From: CAZUZD01 sp964624465
GTDB taxonomy: Bacteria; Planctomycetota; Planctomycetia; Isosphaerales; Isosphaeraceae
NCBI GenBank assembly: GCA_964624465.1
Contig: CAZUZD010000071.1
Location: 1-22,767, forward strand
Length of the DNA: 22,767 nucleotides
Direction: 5' to 3'
Below the pieces are notes generated by a model that saw only the letters and a list, made by a program, of their open reading frames with translations, was not told where the DNA came from and did no database searches. The position numbers were made by a program, and so were the translations under genes. Positions 1 through 6,787 of the stretch are shown in pieces (within the stretch, counting starts at the first letter, position 1; each line of letters opens with the position of its first letter).

Positions 1-2
1 AC

Positions 3-1300
3 GGCAGCGGTGGTGGACAGTGCCGGCTCACCCGCGTGCACCTGGAAGAGGACACCGGCAAGCTCTCGCACGGCAACGGCGGCTATTCCGAGGTCGACCT
101 GAACCGCGCCGGCATCCCGCTGCTGGAGATCGTCAGCGAGCCCGACCTCCGCAACATCGCCGACGCCCGCGCCACCCTCGAGGAGCTGCGGCTGACCCTC
201 CGCTACCTCGGCGGGGTCTACCCCGGGACCATCCGGCAGCGCCTCGGCAACAACTCCCGCTGCGGGGCGCTGCGGCAGTTCCGCCTCGACTTCCCGGCGG
301 CGATCACCTTCCCCGACGGCTACCGCACCNNNNNNNNNNGGAGCTGCGGCTGACCCTCCGCGACCTCGGCGTCTCCGATTGCGAGATGCAGGAAGGCTCG
401 CTCCGCTGCGACGCCAACATCAACCTGCACATCCCGAAGGACGGCCAGACGATCGCCACCCCGATCGTCGAGATCAAGAACCTCAACAGCTTCCGCTCGG
501 TCGAGCGGGCCCTGCAGTACGAGGCCGAGCGGCAGTACGAGAAGTGGCTCAAGGACGGTCTGACCATCCAGAACGCCCCCAAGACCACCCGCGGCTGGAG
601 CGATCCCGAGGGCATCACGAAGCCCCAGCGCGAGAAGGAGACGGCGGCCGACTACCGCTACTTCCCCGAGCCGGACCTGGTGCCCGTCGTCGTCGACCAG
701 GCCTGGATCGACCGCGTCCGAGCCACCATCGGCGAGCTGCCCACCGCCCGCCGCGAGCGCTACGAGGCCCAGTTCGGCCTGTCGCCCTACGACGCCAACG
801 TGCTGGTGGAGCAGGGGGAGGACGTCGCCGACTACTTCGACGCCGTCACCCGCCACACCGCCGACGCCAAGCTGGCCAGCAACTGGATCCAGCAGGACGT
901 GCTCCGCGTCGCCAAGGAGCAGAGGCTCTCGCTGACCGACTTCCCGGTCGGCCCCGAGGCGCTCGCCGAGCTGATCAACCGCGTCGCCCGCCGCGAGCTG
1001 AACACGAACCAGGGCCGCGAGGTGCTGGGCCAGATGATCGCCACCGGCCGACCGGTCGCCGAGCTCATCACCGAGGGTGGCTACGGCATGGTCAGCGACA
1101 CCAGCGCCCTGTCCGACGCCGTCGACGCCGCCCTGGCCGCCAACGCCAAGGCGCTCGACGACCTCAAGGGGGGCAAGAAGAAGCCCGATGCCGTGAAGGG
1201 CTTCCTCCGCGGCCAGGTCATGAAGCAGACCGGCGGCAAGGCCGACCCCGCCCTCGTCGGCCAGCTCCTCGACGCCCGGCTCGCCGAGCTCGGCTTCTGA
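3..1300 (+). CDS. gatB: Asp-tRNA(Asn)/Glu-tRNA(Gln) amidotransferase subunit B (5'-partial, interrupted by assembly gap)
   Basis: GatB is the glutamyl/aspartyl-tRNA-binding kinase subunit of the GatCAB complex, which converts mischarged Glu-tRNA(Gln) or Asp-tRNA(Asn) to the amide form in the cytoplasm. Before the gap the frame starting at base 3 reads HLEEDTGKLSH, then NRAGIPLLEIVSEPD, both GatB catalytic-core signatures. After the gap the frame ending at 1300 reads GVSDCEMQEGSLRCDAN, ADYRYFPEPDL, and the tail/YqeY-like domain ending DARLAELGF. The N-terminal part of about 150-170 residues lies outside the window. The two halves are not in one frame across the ten Ns. About 115 bases before the gap (214-329) encode nothing GatB-like, so the joint is most likely an assembly artefact rather than a real insertion. 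Family identity is certain; the sequence between about 205 and 370 is unreliable. Confidence 0.93.
   Translation, partial: QRWWTVPAHPRAPGRGHRQALARQRRLFRGRPEPRRHPAAGDRQRARPPQHRRRPRHPRGAAADPPLPRRGLPRDHPAAPRQQLPLRGAAAVPPRLPGGDHLPRRLPHXXXXELRLTLRDLGVSDCEMQEGSLRCDANINLHIPKDGQTIATPIVEIKNLNSFRSVERALQYEAERQYEKWLKDGLTIQNAPKTTRGWSDPEGITKPQREKETAADYRYFPEPDLVPVVVDQAWIDRVRATIGELPTARRERYEAQFGLSPYDANVLVEQGEDVADYFDAVTRHTADAKLASNWIQQDVLRVAKEQRLSLTDFPVGPEALAELINRVARRELNTNQGREVLGQMIATGRPVAELITEGGYGMVSDTSALSDAVDAALAANAKALDDLKGGKKKPDAVKGFLRGQVMKQTGGKADPALVGQLLDARLAELGF
182..371. repeat. Near-identical 32-bp direct copies flanking the gap (182-213 and 340-371)
   Basis: Bases 182-213 and 340-371 agree at 31 of 32 positions; the one difference is T204 versus G362, giving Tyr versus Asp. 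Both encode the GatB stretch ELRLTLRxLG. An intact GatB has this segment once, so one copy plus bases 214-329 is probably a mis-joined contig end. The mismatch suggests that the two copies may come from slightly different genomes or reads. Confidence 0.85.
330..339. other. Assembly gap (10 Ns)
   Basis: Ten consecutive Ns lie inside gatB. A ten-base run is a common scaffolder placeholder for a join of unknown length, so coordinates across it are arbitrary. Confidence 0.98.
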
Positions 1301-1350
1301 GCCCGACCGCCCGGGAGCCTGCAAACCCGAGGTTCCGCCAGTCTGCTTCC

Positions 1351-1379
1351 TTGACACCCCACTCACACTCGGGTATTTT
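1351..1379 (+). promoter_or_regulatory. Sigma70-type promoter of tRNA-Val
   Basis: A perfect -35 box TTGACA (1351-1356) is followed by a 17-base spacer and the -10 box TATTTT (1374-1379). The -10 box starts 17 bases before the tRNA, so transcription should begin a few bases upstream of it. Spacing and position fit a strong housekeeping promoter. The local AT content stands out in this high-GC background. Confidence 0.8.
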
Positions 1380-1390
1380 CTAAGACCGAA

Positions 1391-1464
1391 GGGCGATTAG
1401 CTCAGTTGGCTAGAGTACCAGCATGACACGCTGGGGGTCACAGGTTCGAGCCCTGTATCGCCCA
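1391..1464 (+). tRNA. tRNA-Val (anticodon GAC)
   Basis: A complete cloverleaf can be drawn. The acceptor GGGCGAT (1391-1397) pairs with ATCGCCC (1457-1463). The anticodon stem CCAGC/GCTGG (1418-1422/1430-1434) encloses the loop ATGACAC with anticodon GAC at 1425-1427, which reads GUC/GUU valine codons. The T arm is ACAGG-TTCGAGC-CCTGT. The discriminator base is A1464, and the CCA end is not encoded. The gene lies between gatB and a wrecked recombinase gene. Confidence 0.96.
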
Positions 1465-1582
1465 CTCTTCGTAAGTCCTGCCGAACGCGGCCTTTAGCGT
1501 ACCCACCGGTCGGCGGCGCGGCTCAGTGGCCCTTGCCGAAGCAGTCGTCTACTGCTTTGAGCGAGGATCATGAGTTGCCGGC

Positions 1583-2265
1583 ATGCGGAATCGCTTCCAT
1601 TCGCTTCCCACCTGCCGGCTCCACAGGGCCAGCGGTCAGGTCCTGGTCCGTCTCGACGTCCCGACCGGTACCTCGGGCGCCACGGTCGCATCGAGAGCCG
1701 TGGGATGGTTCGCCGCCGGGCGATCGTTGCCCGTCGAAGGCCGAAGCGGCTGCCGGCCTGACGATGGTCGAGCAGCTCGCAGGGTACCTCCGTCACGCCA
1801 ACGGCCGCTACGGGCACAAGGGGTGCCGACCGGCAAGGCGATCGACGTGCGCCACGCGCTGGACTCCGTCCTCAAACTCCACGACCACACCCTGGCCGCC
1901 GAGCTTGGATCGACGGAATCCAAGGTGGTCCGCGCCGAGATGATCCGCCCGGGCCTCGTTGCGGCACCCCCGTCCAGCGTCGGCTCGGGAAGATCCGCCG
2001 GATGATCAGCCCCCGCGACTGGGTCGAGCGCCAGCGGGCCGAGTGGCGGGCTGCCCGAAAGACCCGATGACCACCTCGCAGCGAACCGAAGCCGGCGCCG
2101 GGGGCGGCCGGCCCGCGAGACCAACGATCGGCGCAGCTCCGCCGAGGCAATTGCCCGCGCCTGCCGCAAGGTGGGGATCGCCACCTGGAGCCCGAACCGG
2201 CTGCGGCACCCGGCCGGCCCCCGGATCTGCCGCGACGACCATGGGTTCCGGTCGGGCTGGCTCGG
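1583..2265 (+). pseudogene. Decayed tyrosine recombinase / phage-type integrase
   Basis: No single frame is open, but consecutive frames spell out an integrase in order. RLHRASGQVLVRLD (about 1583-1660, frame 2) is followed by RYLGRHGRIES (about 1660-1700, frame 1) and MVEQLAGYLRHANGRYGHKG (1764-1822, frame 0). Next come PTGKAIDVRHALDSVLKL (from 1826, frame 2), LGKIRRM running straight into SPRDWVERQRAEWRAARKT (1978-2067, frame 1, stop TGA 2068-2070), and ACRKVGIATWSPNRLRH (about 2160-2210, frame 2). The first parts match the N-terminal SAM-like core-binding domain of integrases common in planctomycetes. NRLRH is the conserved H-x-x-R box region. The middle of the catalytic domain is deleted at KIRRM/SPRD, and the end with the catalytic Tyr is absent. 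It abuts the stop of the next gene at 2274. This is recognition by family memory, not by alignment. Confidence 0.75.
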
Positions 2266-2273
2266 TCGGGGAG

Positions 2274-2972
2274 TCAGGTCGCGTCGGGGAAGGTCTCGGC
2301 CCAGAGGTCGCCGAGAGCGCGATCGGCCCACGCGGAGAAATTCTCCCCGCGCGAGGGCACACTGGAGAACTCGCCGAAGACGACGCCCCGGGGCGTGTCG
2401 TACAGATCGACCCGGATGAAGGTCCCGACCGCCGTGCCCAGCCGTCGGGCCACGGCCAGCAGCTCGTCGAGACGAGCCGGTCGGGGGCGAGGCTCCAGCA
2501 CCGGGCTGTCCAGTACGACCGGGGCGATCCGGCCGTTCTGGTCGCGGAGCGGATTCCAGTGCTCGTCGTAATCGGCCACCGAGGAGATCGTACCGACGCG
2601 CAGGAGCTGGCGGACGACGCCCACCCGGTCGCCGAAGGCATAGATATTGTATTCGAGCCCGCGATCGTACTGACCTTCGAGGTTCGTCAGGAACTCCTCG
2701 AACAGTAGCGGATATGGAGCGATCGGGCCGTTCTCGCGACGCAGCGTGGCGCGCAGACTCTCCGGGGTGACGTCGGTCAGAGAGTTCAGGTCCCGGCCAT
2801 CGAGGATCAGGTGCGACTTGAGGCAGCCGGCGCCCCACGCAGGGCGGATGACATACGGCACGGAGAGGTTCTCGAGCGGCGCGTCGGCGATCCTGCGGCC
2901 GGACCAGTACAGCTCGGGGACCGCGACGCCGTGGGCGGCGGCGAACTCGCGCGAGTTCCACTTGTTGAGCAA
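2274..2972 (-). CDS. ATP-grasp-like protein (C-terminal part of a gene split by an in-frame TAG)
   Basis: This 232-residue open stretch begins MLNKWNSREFAAAHGVAV and continues with VPYVIRPAWGAGCLKSH (nucleotide-binding strand-loop), LFEEFL, NIYAFGDRVGVVRQ and TFIRVDLYDT...VFGEFSSVPS. This order of a lysine-bearing strand, a glycine-rich loop and a final acidic strand is that of ATP-grasp ligases of the TupA/sugar-phosphate type found in polysaccharide loci. The only available start is a TTG at 2972 with no ribosome binding site in front. The same frame continues upstream past one TAG (2979-2981) into an obviously coding 62-codon stretch. The gene was therefore probably about 298 codons from 3167 and is now interrupted, unless the TAG is a sequencing error. 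The substrate is unknown. It lies just downstream of, and on the same strand as, the APH-type kinase. Confidence 0.6.
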   Translation of the reverse strand: MLNKWNSREFAAAHGVAVPELYWSGRRIADAPLENLSVPYVIRPAWGAGCLKSHLILDGRDLNSLTDVTPESLRATLRRENGPIAPYPLLFEEFLTNLEGQYDRGLEYNIYAFGDRVGVVRQLLRVGTISSVADYDEHWNPLRDQNGRIAPVVLDSPVLEPRPRPARLDELLAVARRLGTAVGTFIRVDLYDTPRGVVFGEFSSVPSRGENFSAWADRALGDLWAETFPDAT

Positions 2973-2978
2973 ACACCG

Positions 2979-3167
2979 CTACCAGAGCCGGCAGCACCGC
3001 CAGCGCCCGGGCGGCCAGTCCCGGCTCCGCAGCCGTCGGCAATCGAGCACGCGGTGCAAGGGTCGGCGCCAGGTCGCTGGATTCCTCCAGCCGCCAGGCA
3101 CCGCCCACCAGAGGGCGTTGCGGCGGGCCAGCCGCTCGCTGAAGGTCGGGTTCGACGACGACGGCAT
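2979..3167 (-). pseudogene. N-terminal fragment of the interrupted ATP-grasp gene
   Basis: This stretch has 62 codons (MPSSSNPTFSERLARRNALW...RLW) and ends in TAG at 2981-2979. It is exactly in frame with the ATP-grasp body, which resumes at once as RCLLNKWNSRE. The basic, tryptophan-rich N-terminal region preceding HKWNSREFA-type sequence is what I recall for intact relatives, so a point change from a sense codon (CAG or AAG to TAG) explains it. Its start lies 11 bases downstream of the kinase stop codon at 3178, which suggests one transcript. Confidence 0.6.
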
Positions 3168-3177
3168 GGGGGCAACC

Positions 3178-4200
3178 TCAGGTCGGGCGTGGGCGCGGAG
3201 CTGGCCTGGCGATCGCCGGGCCGGTGATTCTCGTCCGGATGGATTCGATCTGCGGGCGGATGTCGCGATCGGACGAGATCAGTCGCAACTGGCCACCGAA
3301 CACGTCGGCGGCCAGGCTCCAGAATGCGAGCGACTCCAGCTCGGCCGGCCCGGCGACGGCGCGGTAGCCCTCCAGGAATGCGGTCCGGGAGGGGCCGGTC
3401 AGGCCCCAGCGCTCCAGGCTCCGGGCGAGATCCAGCCCGACGAATCCCACCGCCATCCACTCGTGATCGATCGAGACCAGGCCCCGGGTCGGATGTCGGA
3501 CCAGATTGGCCCCGCAGAAGTCGCGATGCACGACCCCGACCCGGACCGACGCGGGCTGCCGGTCCTCGGCCCAGCCGAGCAGGGCCTGGCAGTCGGCGGG
3601 GGCGAGCTTGCCGGCGTGCCGCAGCGTGCCGAGCCAGCCGTCGAGCCGAGCGAGGATCGAGCCCGATCCCGGCTCGGCCAGCCTCTCCGGCGAGCCTGCT
3701 GTCGGCACGCCGTGCCAGCCCGCCAGCAGCCGCCCGGCCTCCTCCGCCACGTCCGGGGCCGGAGGGGCGTCGCCGAGTGTCTCGCCTTCGACCCACTCCT
3801 CCAGGCTGGCACGGCCCTGACGAAGGATCATCCGGGCCAGCGCCGGGTCGGTCCCGAGCCAGGCGAAGATCGCCTCGGTCCGGCCGGCTCCCGCCTCGTC
3901 GAGAAACAGGCGTGCCTTGGCCGTGGACCCATCCGCGAACCCCACCCGGAAGGCGGCCTTGGAGCAGCGCCAGGACTGACTGGTGACCTCGGCCACGCGC
4001 TCGACCGGACGGCCGGAGCAGGCCAGCAGTTCGACGATCTCGGGCGGCAGGCTCAGCGGCTCGGAGCGATCGCGGAGGCTGGACCGGCCTTCCGAGCCGG
4101 GCTCGTCGGCTTGTAGACTGCCGATCGTGCCTGGCGGGTCTTCGGCCGAGTCGGGCCAGGCTCCGGCGGCCGCGTTGTCCCCGAGGCTGCGTCGCTCCAT
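3178..4200 (-). CDS. Aminoglycoside phosphotransferase (APH/choline kinase)-fold kinase
   Basis: This is a predicted small-molecule kinase of the APH superfamily, about 340 residues from ATG 4200. The catalytic loop is VVHRDFCGANL (H225, D227, N232) and the metal-binding strand is SIDHEW (D245), both hallmark motifs. The N-lobe shows KARLF and the hinge region SLEEWVEGETLGD. The first 60 residues are low-complexity and poorly conserved in character. The frame is open to 4260, but that extension would overlap the divergent gene, so ATG 4200 was chosen. This start touches the ATG of the divergent gene (CATATG), leaving no separate leader. The substrate is not predictable; sugar, choline or another metabolite alcohol are possible. 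The neighbours are an ATP-grasp and an HprK-like protein, so a role in glycan or peptide tailoring is inferred. Confidence 0.75.
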   Translation of the reverse strand: MERRSLGDNAAAGAWPDSAEDPPGTIGSLQADEPGSEGRSSLRDRSEPLSLPPEIVELLACSGRPVERVAEVTSQSWRCSKAAFRVGFADGSTAKARLFLDEAGAGRTEAIFAWLGTDPALARMILRQGRASLEEWVEGETLGDAPPAPDVAEEAGRLLAGWHGVPTAGSPERLAEPGSGSILARLDGWLGTLRHAGKLAPADCQALLGWAEDRQPASVRVGVVHRDFCGANLVRHPTRGLVSIDHEWMAVGFVGLDLARSLERWGLTGPSRTAFLEGYRAVAGPAELESLAFWSLAADVFGGQLRLISSDRDIRPQIESIRTRITGPAIARPAPRPRPT

Positions 4201-5319
4201 ATGGCGGAATCCCAGGTCCTGCGCTTCGAATCGTTGCTCGTTGAGGTCCGATCGGACCACCTCGACGATCGGGCCTGGCTCGCCGAGTTCCTGCAGCCCG
4301 CGTTCGAACCAGTTGGCGCCGGGGTGTGCTCCCGAACCGGTCGCCAGGTGGCTCTCGAGGCGAACTCCGAGGGCCTCGCCGCGCTGACCAGCCGGACCGC
4401 CACCGCCCGGGACGGAGCCATCGCCTTCGTGCTCGACTCCGGCCCGCTCCGGCTGCCGGCCGATCGATCGGGCCCGGAGCTCGCGTTGCTCGACGGGGCC
4501 CTGCGAGTCGGTTACCTCCGGGAGCCGAACGGCCGGGTGAGGATCCTGGAAGCCGCGGGCTCGCCCGAGCGGGCGCGTTCATCGCGCGTGGCCCTGATGC
4601 GCGTGGTCCGCGAATGGGGCCAGGAGCTCACTTTACGGTCGGGAGGCCTGGTCTTCCATGCCGGAGCGATCGAGCACCGGGGGCGGGCGGTGCTGGTCTC
4701 GGGCCCCAAGGGGGCCGGCAAGACCAGCCTGGTCGCCGCCTTGCTGGGCCGGACCCCCGGGCTCCGGCTGCTGGCCAACGACCGCGTCGACACCGAGGCG
4801 ACAGGACTCCGCTGCTGGGGCCTTCCGACGATCGTCTCGGTCCGCCCGGGGACGCTGGACTACCTTCCCGAGCTCGGGTCGCGGCTGGCCGGGGCGGCGG
4901 TCGACCACACCCGCCGGCCGGGCGAGGCGGCCCCTCCCCGCACGCTCTCCGACGACCGGATCGGGCTGAGCCCCTCGCAATGGGCGCACCTGCTCGGGGT
5001 CGAGCAGGCCGCGGCCGCCAGGCCGGTGGCGATCGTCTACCCGCGTCCGGAGCCCGGTCGGGCGCGCTCCGTGATCCGCCGTCTCGACCCGCGCGAGCAC
5101 GCGGAACGGGTCGCCTTAGCCCTGTTCGCGGCCGGTTCGGCGGGTCAGGCCTCGGAACTCTGTGCCCTCCCCGAGGTCGGGCCGCTGCCGGATGGCCCGA
5201 CGCAGCATGCCGCGGCGGGCGAATTCCTGCAGCAGCTCCGGGGCCTCGAGATCCTGCTGGGCGCCGACGCCTACCAGGCCGACCGGCTGGCCGAGCTGCT
5301 CGCGGTGGCGTTTGACTGA
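4201..5319 (+). CDS. HPr kinase/phosphorylase-related P-loop protein
   Basis: This 372-residue protein has a C-terminal HprK-like nucleotide-binding domain. LVFHAGAIEHRGRAVLVSG leads into the Walker A GPKGAGKTS (168-176), followed by LLANDRVD (a Walker-B-like strand) and GLPTIVSVRPG. The N-terminal half, about 150 residues, is a divergent substrate or scaffold domain. True HPr kinase phosphorylates Ser46 of HPr, but this family (often labelled HprK-related kinase) sits in peptide-modification and exopolysaccharide loci with PqqD-like and NTP_transf_5 proteins and probably has another target. An NTP_transf_5 gene follows convergently, but I see no PqqD-like gene. ATG 4201 abuts the start of the divergent kinase. 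No good ribosome binding site is visible, so the start is less certain than the frame. Confidence 0.72.
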   Translation: MAESQVLRFESLLVEVRSDHLDDRAWLAEFLQPAFEPVGAGVCSRTGRQVALEANSEGLAALTSRTATARDGAIAFVLDSGPLRLPADRSGPELALLDGALRVGYLREPNGRVRILEAAGSPERARSSRVALMRVVREWGQELTLRSGGLVFHAGAIEHRGRAVLVSGPKGAGKTSLVAALLGRTPGLRLLANDRVDTEATGLRCWGLPTIVSVRPGTLDYLPELGSRLAGAAVDHTRRPGEAAPPRTLSDDRIGLSPSQWAHLLGVEQAAAARPVAIVYPRPEPGRARSVIRRLDPREHAERVALALFAAGSAGQASELCALPEVGPLPDGPTQHAAAGEFLQQLRGLEILLGADAYQADRLAELLAVAFD

Positions 5320-5320
5320 G

Positions 5321-5337
5321 ACCCGCCGGCGGCGGGT
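5321..5337. terminator. Hairpin between convergent genes, candidate bidirectional terminator
   Basis: ACCCGCC (5321-5327) and GGCGGGT (5331-5337) form a perfect seven-pair stem with a GGC loop. It sits in the 22 bases between the stop codons of two converging genes (5319 and 5342). No T-run follows on either strand, so the terminator role is inferred from position and symmetry. Confidence 0.5.
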
Positions 5338-5341
5338 GGGT

Positions 5342-6523
5342 TCAGCTCTGGGGCCGCCGGAATCGCGGGTGGCTGGCGGCGACCCGGAACGGGAGCGAGA
5401 CCAGCCACCAGGCCGCATAGCGTCCCGCGGAGACGGGCAGCCCCCGGGTCGCCCACCGCTTGCCCCGCCAGCTGGCCCGCGACGGGGCCAGGATCGCGCA
5501 GGCCTGGGCGTGCGTGGGCAGGGGCTCCAGAGCCGCCCGCAAGGCCGGGAACCGCGACCCCAGCCCCAGGGCCGCCAGGAACAGGCTCAGGACCTGGCGG
5601 GCGATCTGCTCGGTTCGCTCGGCACGCCGCCGTTCCAGGAGGGCCGCCCAGTCGACCTCCGGATTCCGGTCCAGCCACGCGAACAGGTCGACCAGCGACT
5701 GGAGCCGCAGGTGGCCCCGAGCAAGATCGGCGAATCCACCCAGCAGCAGGGCCGTCAACTCGTCCTCGGCGGCCAGGGTCGGCCAGCGGCGCCCGGCCAG
5801 CTCGATCGGCACGGCACGGGCGAACAGCCCCGGCTCATCGAGCCGGAGGCCGGGCAGCCTCGACAGGCTCCAGTGCAGGTCGAGCTTGTGATCGCCACCG
5901 ACATAATCGAAGGCGTGGTGATAGTGGGCGTTGAGCCGCTCGCCGAGGGGGGAGGCCGAGAGCCGGTGGAAGCCGCCCCGCTCGAGCAGGCGGCAGGTCG
6001 CGGCTCGATCCTCGGCGCGCACCAGGAGGTCGAGATCCCAGTAGCCCCGGGCCGCGATGCCGCCGTAGAGCCCGATGGCCAGCGCCGGCCCCTTGATGAG
6101 GATGGGCAGCCGGCCTGCCGCCTCGAACCGGGGCCCCAGCCGGCTCAGCCCTTCCAGACACCGGGCCGCGATCACCTCCTGCCGGCGGGCCGTGGACTCG
6201 ATCCGCGCCACCGTCGGCGCCGGCAGCGCGGCCAGCAGGGGGGAACCGACGAGCCGGTGGTGCAGGTACGGGCCGAGCCGATGCCGCACAACGAGGTTCT
6301 CGACCAGCGAGGGGGCGGCCGCGGCCGATCGGGCCCGGGCGGCCAGTATCTCGTCGTGCCCGCACAGCAGCAGGCCGAGCCACTCGACAAGCGCCTGGGC
6401 CCGATTCTCGGGATCGGCCCAGGGGTGGAGCGGTCGCGGGGCGGCCTGCCGGGGCGTACGGGGAGCCTCCGACACCCGCATGGGGCTCTGGGCCGGACCG
6501 CGTGACGTGACCTCGTCTGTCAT
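5342..6523 (-). CDS. NTP_transf_5-family nucleotidyltransferase
   Basis: This 393-residue protein fits the uncharacterised nucleotidyltransferase family (Pfam NTP_transf_5). ILIKGPALAIGLYGGIAARGYWDLDLLVR contains the family's helix-turn and the metal-binding D-x-D (D163, D165). KLDLHWSL supplies the third acidic strand. The C-terminal half is helical, with LTALLLGGFADLARGHLRLQSLVDLFAWL typical of these proteins. The first 45 residues are proline/arginine-rich. The start ATG 6523 is preceded by a G-rich stretch, GGCGGGG, which may serve as a ribosome binding site. Members accompany HprK-related kinases in exopolysaccharide, lasso-peptide and related clusters. Its converging HprK-like neighbour supports that link. 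The substrate is unknown. Confidence 0.75.
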   Translation of the reverse strand: MTDEVTSRGPAQSPMRVSEAPRTPRQAAPRPLHPWADPENRAQALVEWLGLLLCGHDEILAARARSAAAAPSLVENLVVRHRLGPYLHHRLVGSPLLAALPAPTVARIESTARRQEVIAARCLEGLSRLGPRFEAAGRLPILIKGPALAIGLYGGIAARGYWDLDLLVRAEDRAATCRLLERGGFHRLSASPLGERLNAHYHHAFDYVGGDHKLDLHWSLSRLPGLRLDEPGLFARAVPIELAGRRWPTLAAEDELTALLLGGFADLARGHLRLQSLVDLFAWLDRNPEVDWAALLERRRAERTEQIARQVLSLFLAALGLGSRFPALRAALEPLPTHAQACAILAPSRASWRGKRWATRGLPVSAGRYAAWWLVSLPFRVAASHPRFRRPQS

Positions 6524-6787
6524 GATCCCCGCCCGACGAGCACCCGATCGCTTCCCCCGGCCGACGGGGCCGAGAGTTCCGTCAATTCTGGGAGCGATGT
6601 CTTGAAAAATCGAGGCAACTTCTGTTCATTTAAGATTCGTCCCTGATGTCCAAGAGTTGCGGCGGCATCGACGCCATGAGCCAGAGATTGGCTCGTGGGA
6701 CGGGGCGGGCCGACTCGATTCGACCCGTTCGGACGATGGCTTGCGGTTCGGTCGTCGAGTCTCTGCCCCGACGACCGAGGAATTGTG
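6524..6787. promoter_or_regulatory. Divergent intergenic region with AT-rich island, probable promoters
   Basis: These 264 bases separate two genes transcribed away from each other. Bases about 6600-6640 are strikingly AT-rich for this DNA, with TTGAAA at 6602-6607 and TAAGAT at 6631-6636. The spacing (23 bases) is too long for a textbook pair, so the exact boxes are uncertain. No gene is recognised here. Confidence 0.4.

Noticed and set aside
320..1366. 348-residue open frame antisense to gatB
   Set aside because: Shadow of the high-GC coding strand; composition is Val/Gly/Leu repeats with no family motif.
1465..1510. Weak hairpin GCCG-AACG-CGGC after the tRNA as a terminator
   Set aside because: Only four base pairs and no T-run.
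1636..3108. 490-residue minus-strand open frame covering the integrase remnant and the ATP-grasp gene
   Set aside because: Arginine/proline-rich; the ATP-grasp and recombinase motifs lie in other frames.
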